57,947 bases of DNA from Verrucomicrobiota bacterium (GTDB taxonomy: Bacteria; Verrucomicrobiota; Verrucomicrobiia; Chthoniobacterales; UBA10450): contig QHPG01000101.1 of assembly GCA_003219005.1 (NCBI GenBank), positions 1 through 57,947 of the forward strand. Reading direction: 5' to 3'. Below the pieces are notes generated by a model. That model ran no database searches. It saw nothing but the letters and a program-made list of their open reading frames with translations, and was not told the DNA's origin. Within the stretch, counting starts at the first letter, position 1; every line of letters starts with the position of its first letter. Below are positions 38,991 through 48,203 of this stretch, piece after piece. The position numbers and the translations under genes are program-made.

Positions 38991-39953
38991 CTAATAGCTA
39001 CTAAGGAGCGCCAGTAGCGCTGCTTCGACCGGTCGGATTTCCACATCGCTGACGTTCCCGCTTTCCGCGCGAAGAACTTGTACGTTTTGGTTACGCGGCG
39101 CCCACACATCGGGATTTGTTGCACCGAAGAGCAACATGCAGTTCGCCCCCGCCGCCGCAGCGAGATGCGAGGTTCCACTGTCGTGTCCCATGAAGATCGA
39201 GCGCTCGAGGACCGCTGCCAACTGAGGCAGCGATAAATTTTTTGCGAAACGGACATCTCGATCTTTCCACTCGCATTCCAATTGCTCGGTCTGTGCTTTG
39301 TCCGCCTCGCCTGAAATGATAACCAAGGAAGGACATCGGCATCCACCTTTGCCTTTGGCGCTTGCTAAACCGCCTTCTCTTGAAAACAACGTGATCCAAT
39401 TTTCCAGCGGCCAGTTTTTTTTCTTGCTGCCGCTTCCTGGATGAATCGTGATAATCGGCTGCTGTAAAGGCCGGAGAAAATCGCTCGCGAACTGTCGATC
39501 TTCTATTAAGGGGAAAACTTTTTCGCTAAGATCGACAACTCTGATACCCAAGTCTTCGACCGGTCGCGCGAGCTGGCGGGCGGCGTGGTCAGCTTTTTCG
39601 ACGATCTTGGACGGTCCACAAAGCAGATTTTCAACGCAACAACCGCGCAGGTTGTTTTCAAAGATTCGATCTGGATCGTACAGATAGCTGATGATCAAAT
39701 CGAAACTCGCGAAGTAATTTACCAACTCTGGTGGCAGTTCCGAGTTCCTCGCGAAAAATCTGGAGAGCGGCCCATATTCGATCGAGCGTACCGCCTGCGC
39801 GTAAAACCGATTTTCCGCAAGCACCGCAATATGCTTGTAACCAAGAATCTCAATATGCGCACGCGGACAGGCGTCCCGCAGCGCCTTGAGCGCCGGCAGA
39901 GTGAGAATGAAATCGCCGATCGCGCCGCCGCGGATCACCAGTATGCGGTTCAT
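38991..39953 (-). CDS. glycosyltransferase family 9 (ADP-heptose:LPS heptosyltransferase-like)
   Basis: ILVIRGGAIGDFILTLPALKALRDACP; ITIHPGSGSKKKNWPLENW; MGHDSGTSHLAAAAG. Confidence 0.92.
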   Translation of the reverse strand: MNRILVIRGGAIGDFILTLPALKALRDACPRAHIEILGYKHIAVLAENRFYAQAVRSIEYGPLSRFFARNSELPPELVNYFASFDLIISYLYDPDRIFENNLRGCCVENLLCGPSKIVEKADHAARQLARPVEDLGIRVVDLSEKVFPLIEDRQFASDFLRPLQQPIITIHPGSGSKKKNWPLENWITLFSREGGLASAKGKGGCRCPSLVIISGEADKAQTEQLECEWKDRDVRFAKNLSLPQLAAVLERSIFMGHDSGTSHLAAAAGANCMLLFGATNPDVWAPRNQNVQVLRAESGNVSDVEIRPVEAALLALLSSY

Positions 39954-39959
39954 CTTCTA

Positions 39960-40037
39960 CTGTAGCCACGGCCCTGCGGGCCGTCCCAGAATACATCCAC
40001 GGGGTCGGCGTCACCGGCCACAGGCCGGTGGCTACAG
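39960..40037. repeat. CTGTAGCCACGG...CCGGTGGCTACAG dispersed repeat
   Basis: Terminal inverted repeat plus inner ACGGCCC-TGC-GGGCCGT. Confidence 0.85.
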
Positions 40038-40048
40038 CGAAACGCCCG

Positions 40049-40597
40049 TTAATACTGCGTAAAGGCGAAGGTGAGAATCACGCAGCCGTAAATGAGCGCG
40101 GCAGCATGCAAACAGCGCCAGCGAAAGACTGTTCGCGCGCTCCAGTTAATTTGATCGCGAAGCACGTACGGGATCGCGACCCAAAACAGTCCGGCAATGA
40201 TCAGCAGATAAGCGAATACAGTTACAAGTAATCGGCTGCGTTCGTAGCGCAGAAACGCCGCATCGAGCAAGGGTTCGGCAGCCAGCAGGCAAAGAATTCC
40301 AAGAGCGCGCACCGCGAGGAATTCATCGACGAAACGCAGGGCGAGCCCGTAACCAATTGGCAACGCAATGAGGAGTGGGCGGCGGAAGGCGGAGAACTCG
40401 CCCATCTGGATCGTCGCAAGCAGCCAGAACGTCCACACGAGACAAATGGTAAGCAGAACAACTCCCGCAACGCGAGAGCGCGGGAAGCGTTGCATGACAC
40501 TGGCGAAGTGCGGTTTTAGCAATCCGAGCAAACCGATTAAAACAAGAAATGCTCCCGCGATGATTCCGGCGGTGTGCAGAGAGAGATGGTAAATCAT
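40049..40597 (-). CDS. polytopic membrane protein, hypothetical
   Basis: 182 aa, multiple hydrophobic segments. Confidence 0.65.
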   Translation of the reverse strand: MIYHLSLHTAGIIAGAFLVLIGLLGLLKPHFASVMQRFPRSRVAGVVLLTICLVWTFWLLATIQMGEFSAFRRPLLIALPIGYGLALRFVDEFLAVRALGILCLLAAEPLLDAAFLRYERSRLLVTVFAYLLIIAGLFWVAIPYVLRDQINWSARTVFRWRCLHAAALIYGCVILTFAFTQY

Positions 40598-40674
40598 GCG
40601 TCGAATTTCACTGATGGCGTGTGAGTTTGGACAGGGTAGCGCAAGTTTTCAACGTGCGATTGAGCCGGTGCAAC

Positions 40675-42183
40675 TTAAAAAGTTGCCAGGCTAGCGCATG
40701 CCTCCGGCTTACAGTCGAACTTAGGCAAGCAAGAGGCTCGCTTTACTCTGACCGGCGTACCGCACAAGCTGAATCCATTCGCTTGCTCGACTCGCACATC
40801 CACAAGTTCTCCTATGAGCTCCTCGCCGCCTTCACCTGTCCGCCGTAGCCTTGGCGAAGGCGGAAATACTACGATTTTGTTGGTGCGTGTGCGGCCCATT
40901 AGGCGCGCCGGATTTGTTTTGCTCGGTCCTTCGCAAAGAACCTCTACGTGGCGTCCGACCAGGCGTTCGAGCTTCCGGCGGTTTGATTCGTTGACGATTT
41001 GGAGCAAATCCTGATTGCGCGCTTCCTTGGTGCGTTCGTCGATTTGATCGGGCATCTGCGCGGCCGGTGTACCGCGCCGCGGCGAATAGCGAAAGACAAA
41101 TGCGTTATCAAACTGGATTTGCTCGACCAGATCGCGTGTCTGTTTGTAATCTCCTTCTATCTCCCCGGGGAATCCCACAATGATGTCGGTTGTGATTGCG
41201 ATACCGTCGCGCGCCTGCCGGATCCGTCGGACAAGATCGACATATTTTTCCGCGGTATAGGCGCGGTGCATCGCCTTGAGAATTTTGTTGGAGCCAGATT
41301 GCAGCGGCAGATGAACGTGCTCCGCCAGCTTCGGCAAACGCGCGATCGCGTCGATTAAGTCGTCGCGAAAACCGATCGGATGCGGCGAAGTGAACCGTAG
41401 CCGCTCCAGTCCGTCTATCTCGTGGATACCTTCCAACAACTGCACGAACGGAGATTTGTTGTCGATCTTCGGGAACTCGTGGCGACCGTAGAGATTCACG
41501 ATTTGTCCGAGTAGCGTGATTTCTTTCACGCCGCGCGAAACGAGGTCGCGCGCTTCGCTCACGATCTCGTCAATGAATCGGCTGCGTTGCGTCCCGCGCG
41601 TCTGCGGCACGATGCAAAATGTGCAGTGCATGTTGCAACCCTGCATGATTGAGACAAACGCCGTTGCCTGCTTCGGTGCGAGTTGCTGATCGCAAATCGT
41701 CGATTGCGAGCCCGCTTCCTCCGCGACGTCAACGATCGAGAAACGCAGATCATCCATGCGGCTTTGAATTCGGTGTTGGGCGTTGGGCGTTGGACGTTCG
41801 GCGTTCTTAGAAATCGGGTTGTTCTTCAGAGCCACCAATTCCTCCACGTACTCTGCCACCCGGTGAAATTTCTGCGTTCCCACGACAAGATCGACATGCG
41901 GCAACCCTTTCAGCAGTTCGCCACCACGTGCCTGGGCCATGCAGCCGAGGAATCCGAACACCACGTGCGGCCGTTCTTTCGCCATGCGACCGAGCATTCC
42001 CATTTTCCCCAGCGCCTTTTGGTCGGCCATGTCACGCACACTGCAGGTGTTCAGGAGCACGACGTCGGCTTTAGCTTCGTGCGTGACGCGTTCGTAACCG
42101 CGCGCGATCAACGAATGCGCGACCTGTTCCGAGTCGCGCTCGTTCATCTGGCAGCCATAGGTCTTGATGAAAAATTTCGGCAT
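40675..42183 (-). CDS. miaB: tRNA-2-methylthio-N6-dimethylallyladenosine synthase
   Basis: FFIKTYGCQMNERDSEQ; MQGCNMHCTFCIVPQTRG (radical SAM CxxxCxxC); TRAM domain; start taken at MPKFFIKTYG. Confidence 0.95.
   Translation of the reverse strand: MPKFFIKTYGCQMNERDSEQVAHSLIARGYERVTHEAKADVVLLNTCSVRDMADQKALGKMGMLGRMAKERPHVVFGFLGCMAQARGGELLKGLPHVDLVVGTQKFHRVAEYVEELVALKNNPISKNAERPTPNAQHRIQSRMDDLRFSIVDVAEEAGSQSTICDQQLAPKQATAFVSIMQGCNMHCTFCIVPQTRGTQRSRFIDEIVSEARDLVSRGVKEITLLGQIVNLYGRHEFPKIDNKSPFVQLLEGIHEIDGLERLRFTSPHPIGFRDDLIDAIARLPKLAEHVHLPLQSGSNKILKAMHRAYTAEKYVDLVRRIRQARDGIAITTDIIVGFPGEIEGDYKQTRDLVEQIQFDNAFVFRYSPRRGTPAAQMPDQIDERTKEARNQDLLQIVNESNRRKLERLVGRHVEVLCEGPSKTNPARLMGRTRTNKIVVFPPSPRLRRTGEGGEELIGELVDVRVEQANGFSLCGTPVRVKRASCLPKFDCKPEACASLATF
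40822..40866. repeat. dispersed palindromic repeat inside miaB TRAM region
   Basis: CCGCCGTAGCCTTGGCGAAGGCGG; core TTCGCCAAGGCTACGG resembles 55048-55077; in frame as PPSPRLRRTGEGGE. Confidence 0.8.
41766..41806. repeat. GTTGGGCGTTGGACGTTCGGCGTT repeat inside miaB
   Basis: Shares TTGGACGTTCGGCGTT with 49080-49095; in frame as NAERPTPNAQHRI. Confidence 0.8.
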
Positions 42184-42304
42184 GGACGAGCGGAAACAAT
42201 ACACCGGGCAGCTTGTCTTTGGCAAAGCGCGTTAATGCCGCGAAGCGCTCCCCGGATTATCCGCTTTTCATGGCGTCGATGTTTGCGATTTAATCAGCAA
42301 GCGA

Positions 42305-43171
42305 ATGAAAGACAAAGCGCCAGCAATCGGCATTATCGGCGGGAGCGGCCTATATCAGATGGAGGAATTGCGCGACGCGACCGAACACAAGATCGACACC
42401 CCATTTGGGCCGCCATCGGACACGCTCGTCGGCGGAACGCTGGGCGGGCATCAGGTTTATTTTCTGCCGCGCCATGGTCGCGGTCATCGGATTCTGCCAC
42501 ACGAAATCAATCATCGGGCCAATATTTACGGGCTTCGTTTGCTCAACGTCCGGTGGATCATCTCTGTGGCGGCGGTGGGCAGTTTGCAGGAGAAATACGC
42601 GCCACGAGATGTGCTCTTGCCTTCGCAGTTTTACGATCGGATGAGCAACCGCGCCGCTCACACGTTTTTTGGCGAGGGCATTGCCGCCCACATCGCCTTC
42701 GCTGAGCCGATCAGCGCGAACCTGCGCAATCTCCTGGCCGAATCAGCCAGGTCGCTCGGCGTGACGGTGCATAACGGCGGTACTTATGTGAACATGGATG
42801 GGCCCGCGTTTTCGACGCGCGCGGAATCGGAATTCAATCGGCGCAACGGCTTTGACGTCATCGCCATGACGAATCTCCCGGAAGCGAAACTGGCGCGTGA
42901 AGCGGAGATTGCGTTTGCGACGATGGCGATGATTACTGATTACGATTGCTGGAAGGTGGAAGAAGAACCGGTCTCTGCGCAGACGGTCCTCAGCCATTTA
43001 GTAGCGAACGCCGAGACAGCGAGGAGAGTGATTGTGGACGTCATTCCACGAATTCCGACGGAGCCGAATTGGCCGGAACACTTCGCGTTGGACACGGCGC
43101 TTGTCACGGATCGCAAGCTCTGGCCTAAGAAAACAGTCGAAAAGTTAGGGCCGATTTTAGAACGTTTCTAG
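42305..43171 (+). CDS. mtnP: S-methyl-5'-thioadenosine phosphorylase
   Basis: IGIIGGSGLYQMEEL; FLPRHGRGHRILPHEINHRANIYGL; NMDGPAFSTRAESEF. Confidence 0.93.
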   Translation: MKDKAPAIGIIGGSGLYQMEELRDATEHKIDTPFGPPSDTLVGGTLGGHQVYFLPRHGRGHRILPHEINHRANIYGLRLLNVRWIISVAAVGSLQEKYAPRDVLLPSQFYDRMSNRAAHTFFGEGIAAHIAFAEPISANLRNLLAESARSLGVTVHNGGTYVNMDGPAFSTRAESEFNRRNGFDVIAMTNLPEAKLAREAEIAFATMAMITDYDCWKVEEEPVSAQTVLSHLVANAETARRVIVDVIPRIPTEPNWPEHFALDTALVTDRKLWPKKTVEKLGPILERF

Positions 43172-43215
43172 ACACGAGTTACACGAATTCACACGAATTT
43201 CGCGTTTGAGTCATC

Positions 43216-43289
43216 GGTAGGGCGCGCAGTCCTCTGCGCGCCGTTTATTCGCAATTCACGACGGCGCGCACGGAGTGACACGCCCTACC
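43216..43289. repeat. GGTAGGGCG...CGCCCTACC dispersed repeat
   Basis: Terminal 9-nt inverted repeat plus inner GGCGCGCAG...CTGCGCGCC. Confidence 0.85.
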
Positions 43290-43434
43290 AGCACAATCTC
43301 TGGGTCTTGCGAAGTGCTGACTTCGCGAAGATGCCGATCCAACGAAGCCGCACGAAGCGCCTTCAATTGATCTGCGAAGAGGTCCTGCATCACGAACGAT
43401 TGAATTGCGACGCGAACCAATTGAGAATCACAAA

Positions 43435-43863
43435 ATGAAAACGCGTTGCTTTGATCATATCGACCTACGGGTAAAAGACATGGAAGTGGCCAAAAAGTTC
43501 TACGCAAAATTTCTGCCAAAGCTTGGATTTGTTCGCGAAAGCCATGAGCCGGCACCCGCTGAAGTGTCGGGCGAAGATTTTCATACGTTTTATTCTGCGG
43601 GTGGCGACAGGCCGGCAGAATTTTTCGGTTTCACGGAGGATAAGAACCATCAGGCAAATGGCACGCGCATCGCGTTTTGGGCGGATACGCACGAAGAAGT
43701 GGATCGAGTGGCGAAGCTGGTGCGCGAAGCGGGCGGCAAGGCGCTCGAAGGGCCCGAAATCTGTGCCGAATACAGTCCCGGCTATTATGCGTTTTTCTTC
43801 GAGGACCCCGATGGCAACAAGCTGGAAATTTGCTGCAGGGAAAGTCCCATCATTGCGCAATGA
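43435..43863 (+). CDS. VOC/glyoxalase family protein
   Basis: FDHIDLRVKDMEVAKKFYAKFLPKLGF; YYAFFFEDPDGNKLEICC. Confidence 0.9.
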   Translation: MKTRCFDHIDLRVKDMEVAKKFYAKFLPKLGFVRESHEPAPAEVSGEDFHTFYSAGGDRPAEFFGFTEDKNHQANGTRIAFWADTHEEVDRVAKLVREAGGKALEGPEICAEYSPGYYAFFFEDPDGNKLEICCRESPIIAQ

Positions 43864-43888
43864 CGGAGTTGCGGCGAAGAGTTGAAGA

Positions 43889-44425
43889 ATGAGTAAGCCA
43901 GCACACGAGCCTGCGATTCTGCAGGAGCCGCGTCGCCATCGTTATCTCAAGCTGATCGCGCTCTTCAAAATCGGCAAAGGCGTGCTGTTGCTGCTGCTTG
44001 GTGTTTCACTGCTTTTTCTCAACGCGCGCACCCGTTGGATGGATGCCATTTCGGATTGGACCGCCGATGAAATCTTGCTGGAACACAGCAAGGCCGTCAC
44101 CTATCTGCTTAACAAACTACAAGCAGTGCTTGCAGGCGGCACGTTGCGTGCCACCGGTTTTTTGGCGCTCTTTTATACGGCGGTTCTTTTTACCGAAGGA
44201 ATCGGCGTTTATATGCAGCAACGCTGGGCGGAGTTACTCATGATCTTCGCGACCGCGGCACTGATTCCACTAGAAGTCCGTCATCTCTGGCATCGGCCGG
44301 GTTTGGTGGGCGTGCTCATTCTGCTGGCGAACTGTTTCATTGTTTGGTTTTTGTATCGCGTCCTTAAACGGGACAAGCCCAAGGCGCACGTCGTGCACCG
44401 GAGTGAATTGGTCGAGACGCGTTAA
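43889..44425 (+). CDS. DUF2127-like membrane protein
   Basis: LIALFKIGKGVLLLLLGVSLLFL; multiple TM segments. Confidence 0.7.
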   Translation: MSKPAHEPAILQEPRRHRYLKLIALFKIGKGVLLLLLGVSLLFLNARTRWMDAISDWTADEILLEHSKAVTYLLNKLQAVLAGGTLRATGFLALFYTAVLFTEGIGVYMQQRWAELLMIFATAALIPLEVRHLWHRPGLVGVLILLANCFIVWFLYRVLKRDKPKAHVVHRSELVETR

Positions 44426-44512
44426 ACAAATCATCGGTTTGCAAGCGGGGACACGCTCGGCAGGCGAGCGAGCGGCGAATACTTCTAGCGGGGAACCAGG
44501 GATTGAGTGTCC

Positions 44513-44773
44513 ATGCAAAGGCCAAAACTTGATGACAGCATGACTTTGCTGGCGGATTTCGGAAAGACCGAAGCAATCTGCGTCGAGGTACTGGATAATC
44601 CGGCGGCCGAGCAGGGCATTTTGCTAAAGGTGATGGCCCGCGGCCCATTCGAACAAGGCCAGCAAGTTTGGATCGTCGATCGCGACGGATCAAAAGTCGG
44701 CGCGACTGTAGAAAATGTCGTTCAACAAACCATCGATAGCGAAGTGACGCTATCGACCGTGTTGCCGGCATAA
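44513..44773 (+). CDS. hypothetical protein
   Basis: 86 aa compact ORF following the DUF2127-like gene. Confidence 0.5.
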   Translation: MQRPKLDDSMTLLADFGKTEAICVEVLDNPAAEQGILLKVMARGPFEQGQQVWIVDRDGSKVGATVENVVQQTIDSEVTLSTVLPA

Positions 44774-44970
44774 TTGTAGGCCAGCGTGAATTGTCCGCCG
44801 AACGGATTCTCCCGAAACGTGACATGGGGCGCTGCTTCGTAATCGTTCACACCGCCACTAACCGCATGCCATCCTCAGCTCGTAGAGGTCAGTCGTTAGG
44901 GCGGTGAAGCTGTGAAGTGGTAGCTTCATCATTCGACTCGCAACTTAAACACCCAAGGCGGTTCCGCGAG

Positions 44971-45009
44971 TTCTGGGGAGCGCAGGCTGCCAGCCTGCAC
45001 TCCCCAGAA
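44971..45009. repeat. perfect nested palindrome TTCTGGGGAGCGCAGGCTGCCAGCCTGCACTCCCCAGAA
   Basis: TTCTGGGGAG/CTCCCCAGAA and GCAGGCTG/CAGCCTGC. Confidence 0.9.
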
Positions 45010-45075
45010 GCATGTGGCTCGCCTGCAGTCCCCCAGACACGACCACTGCGACTTCGCAAGACGTTTCCCAGATGA

Positions 45076-45921
45076 ATGGCGATGAAGCGAAAATCGGAAC
45101 GGACCGAACGCAGCTTTCCGTTCCTACAGGTTAACCAGCGCGAAACCAAACCGCGCAAGCGCGGCTTAACGGAAATCCGCGGGCCGTACTACTCCGTAGT
45201 CGGCCGGCGATATCTCGAAGACTTGTTCGAAACAATGGGCGCGTATGTCGATTCGCTAAAGTTCGCCGGCGGCTCGTTCACGCTGATGCCAGAGAAGGCT
45301 GTGCGGGCAATCATTGCTCTTTGTCACAAATTTGATGTCCTCGTTTCCACGGGCGGCTTCATCGAGCGCGTGCTTGCCCAAGGCAGCGATGCGGTTCGCA
45401 GATATGTCGCCGAATGCAAGAAGCTGGGCTTCGACATTATCGAAATCTCGGCCGGTTTCGTTTCTATTCCGACTGATGATTGGCTGCGGCTGATTGACTT
45501 CGTGCGCAAATCCGGATTAAAAGCGAAACCGGAAGTTGGAATTCAGTTCGGCGCTGGCGGTGCGACCGCACCTGCAGAACTAAAAGCCGAAGGCACACGC
45601 GACCCGAACTGGGCGGTTGCTCAAGCAAAACGATTTCTCGAAGCTGGCGCGGAGATCATCATGATTGAGAGCGAAGGGATCACGGAGAATGTCGATCCCT
45701 GGCGCACCGATGTGCCGGCGAAATTCATTGACGAGCTCGGCGCGGAGAAGCTGATGTTCGAGGCGGCTGACCCAGACGTGTTCGCGTGGTACATCAAAAA
45801 CTACGGCGCAGACGTGAATCTCTTTGTCGATTACAGCCAGATTGTGCAATTGGAATGTCTGCGTGCTGGAATTTGGGGAACGAAAAGCCTGTGGGGAAGG
45901 GTCGTGACGTACAAAGAATGA
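45076..45921 (+). CDS. phosphosulfolactate synthase (ComA)-like TIM barrel protein
   Basis: KRGLTEIRGPYY; YVDSLKFAGGSFTLMP; AGAEIIMIESEGI; VDYSQIVQLECLRAGIWG. Confidence 0.88.
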   Translation: MAMKRKSERTERSFPFLQVNQRETKPRKRGLTEIRGPYYSVVGRRYLEDLFETMGAYVDSLKFAGGSFTLMPEKAVRAIIALCHKFDVLVSTGGFIERVLAQGSDAVRRYVAECKKLGFDIIEISAGFVSIPTDDWLRLIDFVRKSGLKAKPEVGIQFGAGGATAPAELKAEGTRDPNWAVAQAKRFLEAGAEIIMIESEGITENVDPWRTDVPAKFIDELGAEKLMFEAADPDVFAWYIKNYGADVNLFVDYSQIVQLECLRAGIWGTKSLWGRVVTYKE

Positions 45922-46034
45922 CGAAGCACGAATGACAAATGACAAAGGAAATCCAAATGCTCAAATGCCGAAGGCCGCGCGGCTAAACTGTTTCGTCATT
46001 CGGATTTTGTCATTCCTTCGTCATTAGACATTCG

Positions 46035-46679
46035 TCATTCGCGAGCGAGGCGAAGCGAAAACCAATCGCTCGCGAGCTTGGCGACTTTCTCCAGCGCGCC
46101 CGGCTCCTCAAAAAGATGCGTGGCGCCAGCAACGATCTCCAGCTTTACTTCGCAGCGCATTTGATCGCGCGCCATCTCGTTTAGCTCAATCACAATGTCG
46201 TCATTTCCACCAACGATGAGCAACGTCGGCGCCTGCACTTTTGGCAATGCGTCACCAGCCAGATCCGGACGTCCACCGCGCGAAACCACGGCGCCCACAT
46301 CTTGCGGGATCTCCGCCGCTGCAACCAACGCCGCCGCCGCGCCTGTGCTCGAACCGAAGTAACCGATGCGCAAATCGCGCGTTTGTTTTTGTTGTTTTGC
46401 CCATCTTGTGGCGTGAACGAGGCGTTCAGCGAGCAAACCGATGTTGAATCGATGCTCGCGAGTGTGCATGTCGGTTGCTTCCTCCTCCTGCGTGAGCAAA
46501 TCAAAAAGTAACGTTGCCAGTCCCGCATCGTTCAACGTGCGCGCGACAAATTGATTGCGCGGGCTGTGCCGGCTGCTCCCGCTGCCGTGTGCAAAGAGCA
46601 CGAGCGCAACCGCGCCATCGGGGATAGTCAGATTTCCTGAAAGAACTGCATGCCCGGCCTGAATCTCAACTTCGTTCAT
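46035..46679 (-). CDS. dienelactone hydrolase-like alpha/beta hydrolase
   Basis: LVLFAHGSGSSRHSPRN; IGYFGSSTGAAAAL; ATHLFEEPGALE. Confidence 0.88.
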   Translation of the reverse strand: MNEVEIQAGHAVLSGNLTIPDGAVALVLFAHGSGSSRHSPRNQFVARTLNDAGLATLLFDLLTQEEEATDMHTREHRFNIGLLAERLVHATRWAKQQKQTRDLRIGYFGSSTGAAAALVAAAEIPQDVGAVVSRGGRPDLAGDALPKVQAPTLLIVGGNDDIVIELNEMARDQMRCEVKLEIVAGATHLFEEPGALEKVAKLASDWFSLRLARE

Positions 46680-46880
46680 CTTTAGTTCATATTCCTATTG
46701 TCGGTCATTGTGGTAGCGAAAGCGATGCGAAGCCACATCGCACTCCAAAAGCACTTCGTGCGAAATGCGCGCCAGGCGCGGGTTCGGTTTCGCGAAGCTT
46801 TGGAGTGCGCACGCGTTCTCGCGTCGCTTTCTTTCGAGCAAGAGCAGGAGCATGAGCAAGAGTAGGATTAAGGGCGTAAA

Positions 46881-48203
46881 CTAAACTTTGAACGGATACG
46901 TTTCTGGTAACTCACCGGAGTCCCAAACGCCGGTCCGCTCCAGCGGTTCGACTGCGCGCGTTTCATCGATGTGAATGATCGCATCGAACTGTTCCGGTAG
47001 CCGCGCATGAAAATAATGACTCAACCGTTCGCTTTCGGGTCGATAGATCACACCGATAGCCCTCTCAATCCGACGCTGTTGCAGCACACCGATCTGGCCG
47101 GCGCCTCGCAAATCGATCCAAAATCGAGACAGTCCCGTCTCATGAAACAAATCTTCGTAACTGCCTCGTAGCGCTGGTCGCACATTTTTGCGCTCGGCAG
47201 GCGCGCCCCAATCTGTTGCTGCGGTCACAGTGCCGTGATACGTGCTGAAGCCGATGAGCACGGCTTCGTCGCCAAATCGTTCGCGAATGAGTTGGCCGAC
47301 ATTCATTTCGCCATAATGACTCATCTCGGCGGCGCGCGCGTCGCCGAGATGGGAATTGTGCGCCCAGACAATTGCTTTCGGTTGCCGGCCGCCATCGAGA
47401 TGCGCGACCAGATTTTCGATTGTCTCCACCATGTGTCGGTCGCGCAGATTCCACGAAGACGCGCGACCGCGAAACATCGCCCGGTAATATCGCTCTGAGT
47501 CTTTTACGAGTCGCGCGTTCTGCTCCGCGAAAAAGAGTTCCTCCGCGGCCACTTCGCCATCGCGTCTTAAGAATTCGGCTGCTTTTTGCTGCAACTCGAC
47601 CAGCTGCTCGACAACCGCGTCCTCACAAGATTCGATTGCGCCCGCAGTCGTGGCATACCCGTACTCCTGCGGGTTTCGACTAAAGTGATCAAAACAGGAA
47701 TACCGTAAACGTGCGCGTTTCGCAGAGTCAGGATCGACTTTGTCGAGATATTTCAACACCGCTTCAATCGAGGCATGCAGGCTGTAGAGATCCATTCCAT
47801 AGAATCCAACCGGCGCGCGTTTCGGCTCGATGTTTTTGTTAAAATCGCGCAGCCACTCGACGAATTCGACGACGACCGTGTTGCGCCACATCCACGTGGG
47901 GAACCGGCGAAACCCCGAAAGCGCTTTATCTGCGTTAGCGTCCACTGTAGCGCCGCGCACGTAACGATGTACTCGAGACGAATCCGGCCAGTCTGCCTCA
48001 ATGGCCAGAATCGAGAAGTCCTTTTCGGCGATCAGCCGTCTAGTGATCGCAGCGCGCTCAGAATAAAATTCGTGAGAGCCGTGAGTCGCTTCGCCCAGCA
48101 GAACAAATCGCGCATCACCGATCAACTCCAGCAGCTTGCCGAAATCGTTTGCATCGCCAGAAAGTGGCTGAGCGATTTCTCGAACAAGTTCGGCGTCCGT
48201 CAT
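46881..48203 (-). CDS. erythromycin esterase family protein
   Basis: [40 protein letters not shown]. Confidence 0.92.
   Translation of the reverse strand: MTDAELVREIAQPLSGDANDFGKLLELIGDARFVLLGEATHGSHEFYSERAAITRRLIAEKDFSILAIEADWPDSSRVHRYVRGATVDANADKALSGFRRFPTWMWRNTVVVEFVEWLRDFNKNIEPKRAPVGFYGMDLYSLHASIEAVLKYLDKVDPDSAKRARLRYSCFDHFSRNPQEYGYATTAGAIESCEDAVVEQLVELQQKAAEFLRRDGEVAAEELFFAEQNARLVKDSERYYRAMFRGRASSWNLRDRHMVETIENLVAHLDGGRQPKAIVWAHNSHLGDARAAEMSHYGEMNVGQLIRERFGDEAVLIGFSTYHGTVTAATDWGAPAERKNVRPALRGSYEDLFHETGLSRFWIDLRGAGQIGVLQQRRIERAIGVIYRPESERLSHYFHARLPEQFDAIIHIDETRAVEPLERTGVWDSGELPETYPFKV

Noticed and set aside
46881-48203. Macrolide resistance gene
   Set aside because: Erythromycin-esterase family membership alone does not imply resistance; the chromosomal neighbourhood suggests a metabolic role.
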